Source: Denitratisoma oestradiolicum (GTDB lineage Bacteria; Pseudomonadota; Gammaproteobacteria; Burkholderiales; Rhodocyclaceae). From it: DNA of 64,000 nt. Below the pieces are notes generated by a model. That model ran no database searches. It was not told where the DNA came from and worked only from the letters and a program-made list of their open reading frames with translations. The DNA is taken from the NCBI RefSeq assembly GCF_902813185.1, contig NZ_LR778301.1:124001-188000 (forward strand), given 5' to 3'. Every line of letters starts with the position of its first letter. Within the stretch, counting starts at the first letter, position 1. The translations under genes were made by a program, and so were the position numbers. Positions 29,962 through 39,631 of the stretch are shown here, piece after piece.

Positions 29962-31107
29962 ATGAATACTCCAGTGCTGATCCTGGGCGCCGGTCAGGCG
30001 GCCATAACCCTGGCGCGGGAGTTGCGCAAGCTTGATGCCGGACTCCCCCTCATGCTGGTGACAGCCGACGGCGGAGGCTTCTACAGCAAGCCCAGCCTTT
30101 CCAACGCCCTGCTCCTGAAGCGTGACCCCGAGCAACTGTTGCAAACGCCCCGGGAAGTCCTGGCGGGGCAGCTCAAGGCCGAAATCCACGCCGGGGTGAA
30201 GGTTCATGCCATCGATGCCGCGGCCCATCGGATCGACACCACGGCCGGCAGTCTCGACTACGGGCGCCTGGTCCTGGCCGTGGGGGCCCATCCGATCCGC
30301 CTGCCCCTGGCGGGGGATGGGGCGGACGATGTGCTGTCGGTGAACCATCTTGATGACTACACCGTGTTTCGCCAGCGCCTGGAGGGTGCCCGTCGTGTCG
30401 TTATCCTGGGGGCGGGCCTGATCGGCTGCGAATTCGCCAACGACATCGTCGCCACCGGGCGCCAGGTGACCGTCCTCGATCTGGCACCCCAGGCTCTGGG
30501 CCGGCTGCTGCCGCCCAAGAGCGCGGATTTTTTCCGCCGGCGGCTGGAGACGGCCGGCATCGTGTTCCATTTCGGCATCAGCGCGGCGCGGGTGGACAAG
30601 GTTCCCGGCAGCTATCGGATTACCGACAACACCGGCGCCGAAGTGGAGGCCGATCTGGTGGTCTCCGCCGTGGGCCTCAAGCCTGCCGTGGAGCTGGCAC
30701 AGTCTGCGGGGCTGGCGGTGAATCGGGGCATTCAGGTGAACACCTTGCTGGCCAGCTCGGCGGCCGATATCTATGCCCTGGGGGATTGTGCCGAGGTCCA
30801 GGGACTGGTGCTGCCCTTCGTACTGCCCATCATGCAGCAGGCCCGTGCCCTGGCCAAGACCCTGGCGGGCAATCCGACAGCGGTGACCTATCCGGCCATG
30901 CCGGTGGTGGTGAAGACTCCCGCCTGTCCTACCGTGGTTTGCCCGCCGCCGGCGGGTGCCGAGGGGACATGGCAGGAAGAGGTCGGTGCCGAGGGCGTCA
31001 CTGCCCGCTACCAGGATGCCCAGGGCCGTTTGCTGGGCTTCGCTCTGCTTGGCGACACGGTGAGCGCCCGCCAGACCTTGGCCGCCCAGGTGCCAGCCTG
31101 GATTTAG
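29962..31107 (+). CDS. NAD(P)H:rubredoxin reductase-like flavoprotein
   Basis: A 381-residue pyridine nucleotide-disulfide oxidoreductase family member without redox-active cysteines of the glutathione reductase type. The FAD-binding motif is ILGAGQAAITLARELRKL near residue 6, the NAD-binding motif VVILGAGLIGCEFAND near 147, and the second FAD motif IYALGDCAEV near 270. I start it at ATG 29962, 9 bases after AAGGAGG; ATG 29953 is too close to that site. It most likely reduces the adjacent rubredoxin, completing the rubrerythrin peroxidase chain. Confidence 0.9.
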   Translation: MNTPVLILGAGQAAITLARELRKLDAGLPLMLVTADGGGFYSKPSLSNALLLKRDPEQLLQTPREVLAGQLKAEIHAGVKVHAIDAAAHRIDTTAGSLDYGRLVLAVGAHPIRLPLAGDGADDVLSVNHLDDYTVFRQRLEGARRVVILGAGLIGCEFANDIVATGRQVTVLDLAPQALGRLLPPKSADFFRRRLETAGIVFHFGISAARVDKVPGSYRITDNTGAEVEADLVVSAVGLKPAVELAQSAGLAVNRGIQVNTLLASSAADIYALGDCAEVQGLVLPFVLPIMQQARALAKTLAGNPTAVTYPAMPVVVKTPACPTVVCPPPAGAEGTWQEEVGAEGVTARYQDAQGRLLGFALLGDTVSARQTLAAQVPAWI

Positions 31108-31111
31108 TGTG

Positions 31112-31117
31112 TAGAAT
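31112..31117 (+). promoter_or_regulatory. Possible extended -10 for the Mn-exporter transcript
   Basis: TAGAAT preceded by TGTG lies 12 bp before the likely 5' end of the riboswitch (about 31124). No good -35 is visible. Weak evidence beyond the position. Confidence 0.35.
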
Positions 31118-31123
31118 TCGCCC

Positions 31124-31298
31124 CCGTCATTGGGGAGTAGCCTCTTTCCGCACAGGAAAGGAACGCATCAACAGACTTGGCTGAGGCCATGGTGCGCTCG
31201 ACTCAGGTTTGGCGAGACCTTTGACGCGATGTCGACACCCGGGTTGGGCGGCGGCATCGCGTCATTGTGTTTACCGCCGCCCGACCCCGAGGTCTCAC
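31124..31298 (+). promoter_or_regulatory. yybP-ykoY manganese riboswitch
   Basis: The leader carries the conserved GGGGAGTAGC near 31131, ATCAACAGACTTGGC near 31167, and TTTGGCGAGACCTTTGAC near 31208, in the order of the proteobacterial yybP-ykoY aptamer. The conserved GAGACCT (31214-31220) is perfectly complementary to AGGTCTC (31290-31296), which contains the GAGG ribosome site 6 bases before the ATG. Pairing would hide the site when Mn2+ is absent; Mn2+ binding would hold GAGACCT in the aptamer and free it. Confidence 0.9.
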
Positions 31299-31874
31299 AT
31301 GGAAGCTTTTCTCGTCTCCACCGGCATCGTCGCCCTGGCTGAAATCGGCGACAAGACCCAGTTGCTGGCCTTCATCCTGGCCGCCAAGTTCCGCAAGCCC
31401 CTGCCCATCGTCTTGGGGATACTGATCGCCACCCTGGCCAATCATGGTTTTGCTGGGGCACTGGGGGCCTGGGTGACTTCCCTCGTTAGTCCTCAAGCCC
31501 TGCGTTGGGTGCTGGGGCTTTCCTTCATTGGCATGGGGTTGTGGACCCTGATTCCCGACAAGTTCGAGGAAGATGAGGCCCGTTTCGTCCGTCTGGGGGT
31601 CTTCGGCACCACCCTGGTGGCTTTCTTCCTCGCCGAAATGGGCGATAAGACCCAAATCGCCACCGTGGCCCTGGCGGCCCAGTATCAGTCCTTCTACTGG
31701 GTGGTCGCCGGTACCACCCTGGGAATGATGATCGCCAATGTGCCCGCCGTGCTGCTGGGGGATCGCATCGCCCAGCGCATGCCGGTGCGCCTGATCCACG
31801 GCATTGCCGCGGCGATCTTCGTGGCGCTCGGTGCCGCCACCCTGCTGGGTGCCGGTGAGAGCCTGGGGTTTTGA
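31299..31874 (+). CDS. Manganese exporter of the GDT1/UPF0016 family
   Basis: A 191-residue inner-membrane protein with six helices arranged as two repeats. Each repeat carries the family motif: EIGDKTQ near residue 13 and EMGDKTQ near 117. Members (MneA, Gdt1, TMEM165) export Mn2+. The yybP-ykoY riboswitch directly upstream, a Mn2+ sensor that turns on such genes, strongly supports the role. It follows the rubrerythrin operon, a sensible pairing of metal and peroxide control. Confidence 0.93.
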   Translation: MEAFLVSTGIVALAEIGDKTQLLAFILAAKFRKPLPIVLGILIATLANHGFAGALGAWVTSLVSPQALRWVLGLSFIGMGLWTLIPDKFEEDEARFVRLGVFGTTLVAFFLAEMGDKTQIATVALAAQYQSFYWVVAGTTLGMMIANVPAVLLGDRIAQRMPVRLIHGIAAAIFVALGAATLLGAGESLGF

Positions 31875-31953
31875 CGGGGTAAGATGGCACGTAATGGCCC
31901 AGATTTTCCAGAGGCCGTATCTCGCAAAAGATAATTCAAAGAGGAGAAACACA

Positions 31954-32832
31954 ATGCAGTTTGCCTACCACGCCGGCATGTGCAACCCGGCCTTCTATCT
32001 GGAACTGGCCAAGGCCGCCGAGGCCGCCGGCTATGATTCCTTCACCCTGCCCGACAGCATCTTCTATCCCCAGCAGGCGGATACCAAGTATCCCTACAAC
32101 GCCGATGGCTCCCGGGAGTTCCTTGACGGCGTACCCTTCCTGGAACCCTTCAGCGCCGTGCCCTGGATGGCTGGGGTGACCACCAAGTTGAAGTTTTCCA
32201 CTTCGGTGATGAAGCTGCCGATACGCAATCCGGTGCTGGTGGCCAAGTCCCTGACCAGCATTGCGGTGATGACCAACAACCGCTTCATGCTCGGCGCCGG
32301 CATCAGTCCTTGGAAGGAGGATTTCGACATTTGTGGCCAACCCTGGGAAGGCCGGGGCAAGCGACTGGACGAGATGATCCACATCATCCGCGGCCTCATG
32401 GGGGGCGACTATTTCGGCTACCAGGGGGAGTTCTATCAGTTCGCGCCGGTGAAGATGTGTCCGGTGCCCACCCAGCCCATCCCCATTCTGGTCGGCGGTC
32501 ATGCCGACGTCGCCCTCAAGCGGGCCGCCCGGCTGGGCGACGGCTGGATCAGTGCCGGCAGCACCCTGGAAGACCTGACCGCCATGATCGGCAAACTCAA
32601 TGTCTTGCGCCAGGAGTGTGGCCGCAGCCATCTGCCCTTCCATATCCAGGCTGGTGGGGTGGATGCCTATACGCTGGATGGAATACGGCGCCTGGAGGAC
32701 CTGGGGGTGACCGAGGTGGTGGTCGCGTTCCGCAATACCTATGCGGGCGGGCCGGACAACCGGACCCTGGAATCGATGCTCGCGGAACTGAATGGCTACG
32801 CGGAAAACGTGATCCACAAGTGCAGGGCGTGA
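31954..32832 (+). CDS. LLM-class flavin/F420-dependent oxidoreductase
   Basis: A 292-residue TIM-barrel oxidoreductase of the luciferase-like monooxygenase superfamily. AKAAEAAGYDSFTLPDSIF near 20-38, GAGISPWKEDFDICG near 112, a GRGKRLDEMIHIIRGL helix and PIPILVGGHADVALKRAARL near 180 are typical. Close-looking homologues are abundant in actinobacteria as F420-dependent enzymes. No F420 genes are in view, so FMN or F420 use cannot be decided. The ribosome site GAGGAG lies 7 bases before the ATG. The substrate is unknown. Confidence 0.85.
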   Translation: MQFAYHAGMCNPAFYLELAKAAEAAGYDSFTLPDSIFYPQQADTKYPYNADGSREFLDGVPFLEPFSAVPWMAGVTTKLKFSTSVMKLPIRNPVLVAKSLTSIAVMTNNRFMLGAGISPWKEDFDICGQPWEGRGKRLDEMIHIIRGLMGGDYFGYQGEFYQFAPVKMCPVPTQPIPILVGGHADVALKRAARLGDGWISAGSTLEDLTAMIGKLNVLRQECGRSHLPFHIQAGGVDAYTLDGIRRLEDLGVTEVVVAFRNTYAGGPDNRTLESMLAELNGYAENVIHKCRA

Positions 32833-32875
32833 TTCACGAATCCAAATCCCCGTGAGCTCACGGGGTTCGACCTGA

Positions 32876-34063
32876 TTACCCCCGCCGCGGCGGGGGTAGT
32901 TTCATCGACAGGGCCACCATCACCCAGGCAGTTGCAACGAGGGCGCCAAGGCCGAATACTCCTGCCGGCCCCTGATGCTGGGCAATCCAGCCGCCAGCGG
33001 CGCCCCCGATGAACAGGCCGATGGCCTGGCTGGTGTTGTATACCCCGAGGGCCGCGCCCTTGGCCCGGGCCGGTGCCACCCGGGAGATCAGCGAAGGCAG
33101 GCTGGCCTCCAGCACGTTGAAGGCAAAGAAAAACACCGTCATCATTGCCACCAGGGTGTTGAAGCTGGCCATGCCCAGGTAGCTGCCGGTTTCGGCCACC
33201 ACCAGCAGTACCACAGCACCGACGAACACCCCCTTCATCCTGCCATGGCGTTCGGCCAGAATGATGGCCGGCACCATGGGCAGCAGGGAGAGCAGCATGG
33301 TGCCCAGATAGACCTTCCAATGCCCCCCCAGGGGCAGGCCGGCCTTGACCAGCAGTCCCGGCACCACGACGAACATGGCCATCTGCACCAGATGCAGGGC
33401 GAAGATGCCGAAGTTCAGCCGCATCAGTTGCGGGTCCCACAGCACTTCGCGGAAGGGCACCACCGGGCCGGGCTGGGGCGGTGGCGGGGTCGGCACCACC
33501 CGGGTGATCAGGAAGATGGCCCCCAGGGCCAGCACGGCGGTGAGCCAGAACAGGCCGCCCATGCCGATCACTGCGTAGAGGGCCGGGGCGCCGATCAGGG
33601 ACAGGGCGAAGACCAGGCCGATGGAGGAGCCGATCATGGCCATCACCTTGGTGCGGTGCTGTTCCCGGGTCAGGTCGGCGGCCAGTGCCGTCACTGCGGC
33701 GGAAATCGCGCCCGCACCTTGCAGTACCCGGCCGGCGATCACCATGTAGATGTCTCCCGCCAGGGCCGCTACCGCGCTGCCCAGGGCGAACATCAGCAGG
33801 CCGACGACGATCACACGCTTGCGCCCCCAGCGGTCGGAAGCCATGCCGTAGGGAATCTGGAACATGGCCTGGGTCAGGCCGTAGGCGCCCATGGCCAGGC
33901 CCACCAGGGCCATGCTGTCGCCGCCAGGGATGTGCTTGGCGTGCTCGGCGAAGACCGGCAGGATCAGGAACAGGCCCAGCATGCGCAGCGCGAAGATCGC
34001 GGCCAGGCTGGCGCCGGCGCGCTTTTCATCGCGGCTCATGGGATCGTTGCTGGGGGAACGCAT
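32876..34063 (-). CDS. MFS transporter (YajR/drug efflux type)
   Basis: A 395-residue major facilitator with 12 predicted helices. Motif A between TM2 and TM3 is GMASDRWGRKRVIVVG near residue 73. A central loop is PTPPPPQPGP-rich near 185. It resembles efflux MFS proteins that lie next to uvrA in many Betaproteobacteria. It is divergent from uvrA with 85 bp between. Substrate is unknown. Two start codons (34063 and the one at MSRDEK, eight codons later) are possible. Confidence 0.88.
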   Translation of the reverse strand: MRSPSNDPMSRDEKRAGASLAAIFALRMLGLFLILPVFAEHAKHIPGGDSMALVGLAMGAYGLTQAMFQIPYGMASDRWGRKRVIVVGLLMFALGSAVAALAGDIYMVIAGRVLQGAGAISAAVTALAADLTREQHRTKVMAMIGSSIGLVFALSLIGAPALYAVIGMGGLFWLTAVLALGAIFLITRVVPTPPPPQPGPVVPFREVLWDPQLMRLNFGIFALHLVQMAMFVVVPGLLVKAGLPLGGHWKVYLGTMLLSLLPMVPAIILAERHGRMKGVFVGAVVLLVVAETGSYLGMASFNTLVAMMTVFFFAFNVLEASLPSLISRVAPARAKGAALGVYNTSQAIGLFIGGAAGGWIAQHQGPAGVFGLGALVATAWVMVALSMKLPPPRRG

Positions 34064-34099
34064 GTCGGACAGTGGCGGGAGTGGTGCTGCAATCGGGGG

Positions 34100-34115
34100 C
34101 CGCGTATATTAACAG
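34100..34115 (+). promoter_or_regulatory. Possible degenerate LexA box and -10 upstream of uvrA
   Basis: CCGCGTATATTAACAG matches the LexA palindrome CTGTATATATATACAG at 11 of 16 positions, well on the right half and poorly on the left. TATATT within it could also be the uvrA -10. uvrA is a classic SOS gene, which motivates the call, but the match is weak. Confidence 0.35.
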
Positions 34116-34148
34116 GTTGCCCCAACCCCCTCGCCTACCCCCGAAGAC

Positions 34149-36989
34149 ATGGACGAAATCAAGATCCGCGGCGCCCGGACCCACAATCTCAAGAACATCA
34201 ATCTGGACCTGCCGCGCAACAAGCTCACCGTGATCACCGGATTGTCCGGTTCCGGCAAGTCGTCGCTGGCCTTCGACACCCTCTATGCCGAGGGTCAGCG
34301 CCGCTATGTGGAATCCCTTTCTGCCTACGCACGCCAGTTTCTGCAGTTGATGGAAAAGCCGGATGTGGATTTGATCGAGGGCCTCTCGCCGGCGATCTCC
34401 ATCGAGCAGAAGGCCACCAGCCACAATCCCCGCTCCACCGTGGGCACGGTGACCGAGATCCACGATTACCTGCGCCTGCTCTTCGCCCGGGCCGGCACGC
34501 CCCATTGCCCGGAGCACGACCTGCCCCTGGAGGCCATGAGCGTGTCCCAGATGGTGGACCACGTGCTGGCCCTGCCCGAGGACACCAAGCTGATGATCCT
34601 GGCGCCGGTGGTGGCCAACCGCAAGGGCGAGCAACTGGAGCTGTTCTCCGAGCTGCGGGCCCAGGGCTTCGTGCGCCTGCGGGTGGACGGTCAGGTTTAT
34701 GACATCGATGCTCTGCCCAAGCTGGCCAAGACCACCAAGCACAGCGTGGACGTGGTGGTGGATCGACTCAAGGTACGGCCCGACGTGCGCCAGCGCCTGG
34801 CGGAAAGTTTCGAGACGGCCCTGGTCCATGCCGAGGGCCGAGCCCTGGCGGTGGAAATGGACAGTGGCACGGAGCACCTGTTCTCCTCCCGCTTCGCCTG
34901 TCCGGTCTGCTCCTATGCCTTGCAGGAGCTGGAGCCCCGGCTGTTTTCCTTCAACAACCCGATGGGGGCCTGCGGCAAGTGCGATGGTCTGGGCCAGATC
35001 CAATTCTTCGATCCGTCCCGGGTGGTGGCCTATCCCCACCTGTCCCTGTCCGGGGGAGCCATCAAAGGCTGGGACAAGCGCAACCAGTTCTACTTCCAGA
35101 TGCTGGAATCCCTGGCGGCCCACTACCAGTTCGATATCACCACGCCCTTCGAGGAGCTGCCGGCCGCTGTGCAGCGGGTGGTCCTCCAGGGCTCGGGCAA
35201 GGAGCAGATCAAGTTCCGCTACTTGAGCGAGAAGGGCACCCGCTTCGATCGGGCCCACAGCTTCGAAGGCATCATTCCCAATCTGGAGCGCCGTTACCGG
35301 GAGACCGATTCCCAGATGGTGCGGGAAGAGTTGTCCAAATACCTCAATGCCCAGCTCTGCCCCGAATGCGACGGCACCCGCCTGAAGCGGGAGGCCCGCC
35401 ACGTCTTCATCGGTGGCCGCACCATCGCCGAGATCGGCCGGGATGCCCTGGGGGCCTGCCGGAATTTTTTCAACGACTTGAAGCTCAGTGGTCACAAGGC
35501 CCAGGTGGCCGACAAGATCGTCAAGGAAATCCAGAGCCGCCTGGGTTTCCTGATCAACGTGGGCCTGGATTACCTTTCCCTGGACCGCTCCGCCGAGTCC
35601 CTCTCCGGTGGTGAGGCCCAGCGCATCCGCCTGGCCTCCCAGATCGGCTCCGGCCTCACCGGCGTGATGTATGTGCTGGACGAGCCCTCCATCGGTCTGC
35701 ACCAGCGGGACAACAGTCGCTTGCTGGATACCCTGATCTACCTGCGGGATCTGGGCAACACGGTGATCGTGGTGGAGCACGACCAGGAAGCCATCGAAGC
35801 CGCCGACCATGTGGTGGATATGGGTCCTGGCGCCGGCGAGCACGGCGGTCGGATCGTCGCCCAGGGCACACCGGCCCAGGTGGAGGCTCATCCGGATTCC
35901 CTCACCGGCGCCTATCTTTCCGGCCGGCGCCGGATCGAAGTGCCGGCCCGGCGCACGGCTCCCGACCTGGAGCGGCAACTGCGCATCTGCAACGCCAGCG
36001 GCAACAATCTGAAGGGTGTGGACCTGGAACTGCCGGTGGGCCTGTTCACCTGCGTCACTGGCGTTTCCGGCTCGGGCAAGTCCACCCTGATCAACGACAC
36101 CCTCTACGCCATTGCCGCCCGCCATCTCTATGGTTCGGCCATCGAGCCGGCGGCCTATGGGGAGATCGAGGGCCTGGAGTTCTTCGACAAGGTCATCAAC
36201 GTGGACCAGTCGCCCATCGGCCGCACCCCTCGCTCCAACCCGGCTACCTACACCGGCTTGCTGACGCCGATCCGGGAACTTTTCTCCGGCGTGCCCGAGG
36301 CGCGCCAGCGGGGCTACGAGCCGGGCCGCTTCTCCTTCAACGTCAAAGGCGGCCGCTGCGAAGCCTGCCAGGGCGACGGCATGATCAAGGTGGAGATGCA
36401 TTTCCTGCCCGACATCTTCGTGCCCTGCGATGTCTGCCACGGCAAGCGCTACAACCGGGAAACCCTGGAAGTACGCTACAAGGGCAAGACCATCCACGAC
36501 GTGCTGCAGATGACCGTGGAGCAGGCCCGGGAATTCTTCGACGCGGTGCCCGTGGTGGCACGGAAGCTCCAGACCCTGATGGACGTGGGTCTCTCCTACG
36601 TGCAGCTGGGCCAGAGTGCCACCACCCTCTCCGGTGGCGAAGCCCAGCGGGTCAAGCTGGCCCTGGAACTCTCCAAGCGGGACACGGGGCGCACCTTGTA
36701 CATCCTGGACGAGCCCACCACGGGCCTGCACTTCCAGGACATCGAGATGTTGCTGACGGTGCTGCACCGGCTGCGGGACCACGGCAACACCATCGTCGTC
36801 ATCGAGCATAACCTCGACGTGATCAAGACGGCAGACTGGGTCGTGGATCTGGGCCCCGAAGGGGGCGACGGTGGCGGGCGTATCATCGCCACCGGCACCC
36901 CGGAACAGGCCGCAGCCGCCAAGGCCAGCCATACCGGCCACTATCTGGCCAAGCTGCTGACCCCCAAGCCGAGGAAAGGAAGGAAATAA
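34149..36989 (+). CDS. uvrA: Excinuclease ABC subunit A
   Basis: The 946-residue damage-recognition ATPase of nucleotide excision repair, full length. Two ABC modules each have Walker A ([12 protein letters not shown] near 31; [10 protein letters not shown] near 642). [16 protein letters not shown] and [16 protein letters not shown] are the two signatures. Zinc-binding cysteines occur in [13 protein letters not shown] / CGKCDGLG near 253-280 and in CEACQGDG / CDVCHGKRY near 738-763. It acts with UvrB and UvrC in the cytoplasm. A small gene follows after 2 bp and is probably cotranscribed. Confidence 0.97.
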   Translation: MDEIKIRGARTHNLKNINLDLPRNKLTVITGLSGSGKSSLAFDTLYAEGQRRYVESLSAYARQFLQLMEKPDVDLIEGLSPAISIEQKATSHNPRSTVGTVTEIHDYLRLLFARAGTPHCPEHDLPLEAMSVSQMVDHVLALPEDTKLMILAPVVANRKGEQLELFSELRAQGFVRLRVDGQVYDIDALPKLAKTTKHSVDVVVDRLKVRPDVRQRLAESFETALVHAEGRALAVEMDSGTEHLFSSRFACPVCSYALQELEPRLFSFNNPMGACGKCDGLGQIQFFDPSRVVAYPHLSLSGGAIKGWDKRNQFYFQMLESLAAHYQFDITTPFEELPAAVQRVVLQGSGKEQIKFRYLSEKGTRFDRAHSFEGIIPNLERRYRETDSQMVREELSKYLNAQLCPECDGTRLKREARHVFIGGRTIAEIGRDALGACRNFFNDLKLSGHKAQVADKIVKEIQSRLGFLINVGLDYLSLDRSAESLSGGEAQRIRLASQIGSGLTGVMYVLDEPSIGLHQRDNSRLLDTLIYLRDLGNTVIVVEHDQEAIEAADHVVDMGPGAGEHGGRIVAQGTPAQVEAHPDSLTGAYLSGRRRIEVPARRTAPDLERQLRICNASGNNLKGVDLELPVGLFTCVTGVSGSGKSTLINDTLYAIAARHLYGSAIEPAAYGEIEGLEFFDKVINVDQSPIGRTPRSNPATYTGLLTPIRELFSGVPEARQRGYEPGRFSFNVKGGRCEACQGDGMIKVEMHFLPDIFVPCDVCHGKRYNRETLEVRYKGKTIHDVLQMTVEQAREFFDAVPVVARKLQTLMDVGLSYVQLGQSATTLSGGEAQRVKLALELSKRDTGRTLYILDEPTTGLHFQDIEMLLTVLHRLRDHGNTIVVIEHNLDVIKTADWVVDLGPEGGDGGGRIIATGTPEQAAAAKASHTGHYLAKLLTPKPRKGRK

Positions 36990-36991
36990 CC

Positions 36992-37321
36992 ATGCCTGCC
37001 TTTGAAAACTATGGGGCCGAGGTGGCCCAGCTGGAAACCGAAATCGCCCGCAAGGGCGTGATCCTGGGCATCAACTGGGAGGACGAGGGTCAGTTGCGCA
37101 AGCTGGCCCGGCAGGCCCTGGCCTGCCACCAGGAAACCATCCAACTGGACTGCAATCCCGGCAGCCCGGAAGGCATTGCCAAGCTGGAGCTTTTCGGTCT
37201 CGCCCAGTTGATGTTGAAGGTCATGGAGCAGGCCGCCGGGGACAACATGGAGGTCCATGGCGGCCCGGTCTGGAAGGCCCTGGCCCGGGCGCTCTGGAAA
37301 GAGCGGGAAGCGGGTGGCTGA
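36992..37321 (+). CDS. Hypothetical protein downstream of uvrA
   Basis: A 109-residue soluble, mostly helical and acidic protein that I do not recognise. It has no signal peptide, membrane segment or cysteine cluster; two Cys are present (LACHQ and LDCNP, about residues 46 and 54). It begins 2 bp after the uvrA stop with GGAAGGAAA upstream, so it is expressed with uvrA. A conserved-looking core GINWEDEGQLRKLARQAL lies near residues 26-43. It ends 8 bp before the convergent cca gene. Codon use matches its neighbours, so it is probably real. Confidence 0.75.
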   Translation: MPAFENYGAEVAQLETEIARKGVILGINWEDEGQLRKLARQALACHQETIQLDCNPGSPEGIAKLELFGLAQLMLKVMEQAAGDNMEVHGGPVWKALARALWKEREAGG

Positions 37322-37329
37322 GTATCCGC

Positions 37330-38556
37330 TCAGGAAGCGGCGGCTTTCCGAGGTAATGGGCTGATCGCAGCCACCCGGGCCTGATGGATACGGTCGGGGA
37401 TCTGCCCGGGTTCGGTGCAGGCCCGGGCAATGGCGCCGGCGTCTACGGCCTGTACCGCCATCAGGGCCCGTTGCCAACTTTGAGCAGGAGCGTAGGCCCG
37501 CGCTTCGAAGCCGCTGCGACCCCGATAGTCGGCCTCGCAGGCCAGCAGTAACTGTCCAAAGCGCTCCGGGCGACGCAGGGCGTCGCAACGCTCAAGCAGG
37601 CGTACCACGGTGTTGGGGCGGAGTTCGTCGTAACGATGGATTTCACCATGGTGGCGAGCCACCAGCCGGGCCAGGTCACGGCAATCGGCGGGTACCCGCA
37701 GACGTTCGCAGAGGGGGCCGAGCAGGGCCACGCTGCGGGCCTCGTGGCCGACGTGGCGCGGCAAGGCCTCGGCTGGCGTACCCCCCTTGCCCAGGTCATG
37801 GGTCAGAGCGGCGAAGCGGGCTGGCAGGGGGGCATCGAGCCGGGCGGTCATGTCCATCACCAGCATCATGTGCACCCCGGTATCCACTTCCGGGTGATAG
37901 TCGGGCCGCTGGGGCACACCCCACAGGGCATCCAGTTCCGGCAGGATTTTTTGCAGGGCGCCGCAACGGCGCAGCACCTCGAACATGCGGGAGGGCCGGA
38001 CTTCCATCAGGCCCTTGGCCAGTTCCTGCCAGACCCGCTCGGGCACCAGGGCATCCACTTCGCCGTTGGCCACCATGGCGCCCATCAGGGCCAGGGTTTC
38101 CGGAGCCACGCTGAAGTCGGCGAAGCGGGCGGCAAAGCGGGCCACTCGCAGGATGCGCACCGGGTCCTCGGCAAAGGCGGCGGAAACATGGCGCAACACG
38201 CGCGCCTCCAGGTCGGCCCGGCCCCCATGGGGATCGATAAGGGTGCCATCCTCATCCTGGGCAATGGCGTTGATGGTGAGGTCGCGGCGGATCAGGTCTT
38301 CCTCCAGGCTCACTCCGGGGTCGGTATGGAAGACGAAGCCCTTGTAACCCGGCGCGGTCTTGCGCTCGGTGCGAGCCAGAGCGTATTCCTCCCGGCTCCT
38401 GGGGTGAAGAAAGACCGGAAAATCGCGGCCGACCGGCTTGTAACCCTGGGCCAGCATGTCGTCCGGGGTAGCGCCCACCACCACCCAATCCCTGTCCTGC
38501 ACCGGCAGGCCCAGCAACTGGTCGCGCACCGCGCCGCCGACGACGTAGACTTTCAT
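37330..38556 (-). CDS. cca: CCA-adding enzyme (multifunctional, with HD domain)
   Basis: A 408-residue tRNA nucleotidyltransferase that adds or repairs the 3' CCA end. The class II head starts [16 protein letters not shown], followed by the metal-binding DRDWVVVG and the [11 protein letters not shown] motif near 88. An HD phosphohydrolase domain ([21 protein letters not shown] near 225-260) makes it the proteobacterial multifunctional type. I start at ATG 38556; the longer frame upstream is entirely repeat element. The repeat border is directly at the start codon (GTTAGC-ATG), so its ribosome site may come from the element. Confidence 0.95.
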   Translation of the reverse strand: MKVYVVGGAVRDQLLGLPVQDRDWVVVGATPDDMLAQGYKPVGRDFPVFLHPRSREEYALARTERKTAPGYKGFVFHTDPGVSLEEDLIRRDLTINAIAQDEDGTLIDPHGGRADLEARVLRHVSAAFAEDPVRILRVARFAARFADFSVAPETLALMGAMVANGEVDALVPERVWQELAKGLMEVRPSRMFEVLRRCGALQKILPELDALWGVPQRPDYHPEVDTGVHMMLVMDMTARLDAPLPARFAALTHDLGKGGTPAEALPRHVGHEARSVALLGPLCERLRVPADCRDLARLVARHHGEIHRYDELRPNTVVRLLERCDALRRPERFGQLLLACEADYRGRSGFEARAYAPAQSWQRALMAVQAVDAGAIARACTEPGQIPDRIHQARVAAISPLPRKAAAS

Positions 38557-38558
38557 GC

Positions 38559-38700
38559 TAACGCGCATGGTTGCCAGCACCACCCTCGAGGATGCCAATG
38601 CGCCCAAGTAACGCATCCCATACCCCGCCCCAGGTCGGGGCTACTGACCGGCTCGCTGCGCTCGATGGTCACACCCGGCTCCGTTGATGCTTTTCCGTTA
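38559..38700 (+). repeat. Dispersed intergenic element between cca and NDUFA9-like gene
   Basis: The left end CTAACGCGCATGG, CCAGCACCACC and GAGGATGCCAATGCG match the element at 8.66 kb base for base over most positions. The core is CCAGGTCGGGGCTACTGACC and GGCTCGCTGCGCTCGATGGT; the right end is GATGCTTTTCCGTTAAA. The flanking genes are on the minus strand, yet the element has the same orientation as all others in the window. Confidence 0.75.
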
Positions 38701-39607
38701 AAGGTTTGGTCTTGGCTAGGTATAAAGGGGCGATGGCTTCCAGTGGCGTGGGTTTCATGCCGAAGGGCAGGACGCAGGCGGAATCGCAAGTGCTGGGCAG
38801 TTCCATGGAACGGATGTTGTCGAGGCGGATCGGGGCGCCGGGGATGAAGTCCATCAGCCGCCCCTGGAGACGGGCGATGGCGTCCGGCAGGCCGATGATG
38901 GGACGGGGGTGGCCGCTCAGTTTTCCGGCATAGGCCACCAGTTCCCGCAGGGTGTATACACGGGGGCCGCACAGTTCATAGGTCTGGCCGTGGCTTTCTT
39001 CCCGCTCCAGGCTGGCGCAGATGACCTCGGCCACGTCCCCGACCCAGACCGGCTGGAACAGCGCCCGGGGACAGGCCAGGGGCAGCAGGGGCAGCAGGGC
39101 CTGAAGGGACGCGAAGAGGGTGAGGAAGGCATCGCCATCGCCGAACACCACGGAGGGTCGGAACAGGGTGAGATCGCCACCGGCCTGGGCCAGGGCGATC
39201 TCGCCGGCGGCCTTGGAGCGCAGGTAGCCGGACGGGGCGTCGGCAGCCGCGTTCAGGGCCGAAATGTGGAGCAGGCGGCGGACGCCGTTGCGGGTCGCGG
39301 CGGCGGCGATCTTTTGCGGCAACTCCACATGAGCGCGGGCGAAGCCCCGGCCATAGGGTTCGCCATTGCCGCCATGGAGAATGCCCACCAGATTGATCAC
39401 CGCGTCCTGGCCCTCCATCAGCCGGGCCAGTTGCACGGGATCATGGACATTCGCCTCCAGCAGTTCCAGGGTGGGGAGCACCAGCAGGTGGCGAGCCCGT
39501 TCCCGATGGCGGGTCGGCACCCGCAGGCGATAGCCGCGCCGGGTCAGGCGCTGGGCCAGATAGCCGCCGATGAAACCGGAACCCCCGATGATCAGTACAT
39601 TCTTCAT
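38669..39607 (-). CDS. NDUFA9-like NAD(P)-binding protein
   Basis: A 312-residue extended short-chain dehydrogenase. The N-terminal Rossmann motif is GGSGFIGGYLAQRL near residue 8; VWVGDVAEVI follows near 199. It is similar to the bacterial complex I NDUFA9-subunit family, which may bind quinone or NADPH; catalytic activity is uncertain. The last 10-14 residues (after LYLAKTKP) are encoded by the repeat element, so the element replaced the native stop and lengthened the protein. AGGAG lies 6 bases before the start. Confidence 0.87.
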   Translation of the reverse strand: MKNVLIIGGSGFIGGYLAQRLTRRGYRLRVPTRHRERARHLLVLPTLELLEANVHDPVQLARLMEGQDAVINLVGILHGGNGEPYGRGFARAHVELPQKIAAAATRNGVRRLLHISALNAAADAPSGYLRSKAAGEIALAQAGGDLTLFRPSVVFGDGDAFLTLFASLQALLPLLPLACPRALFQPVWVGDVAEVICASLEREESHGQTYELCGPRVYTLRELVAYAGKLSGHPRPIIGLPDAIARLQGRLMDFIPGAPIRLDNIRSMELPSTCDSACVLPFGMKPTPLEAIAPLYLAKTKPLTEKHQRSRV

Positions 39608-39631
39608 GGCGTTCTCCTGAATTGTTGAAGC

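Noticed and set aside
32848..32865. Palindrome CCCCGTGAGCTCACGGGG as an intrinsic terminator
   Set aside because: The stem is perfect, but no T-run follows on either strand. A bidirectional role between the convergent genes is possible but unsupported.
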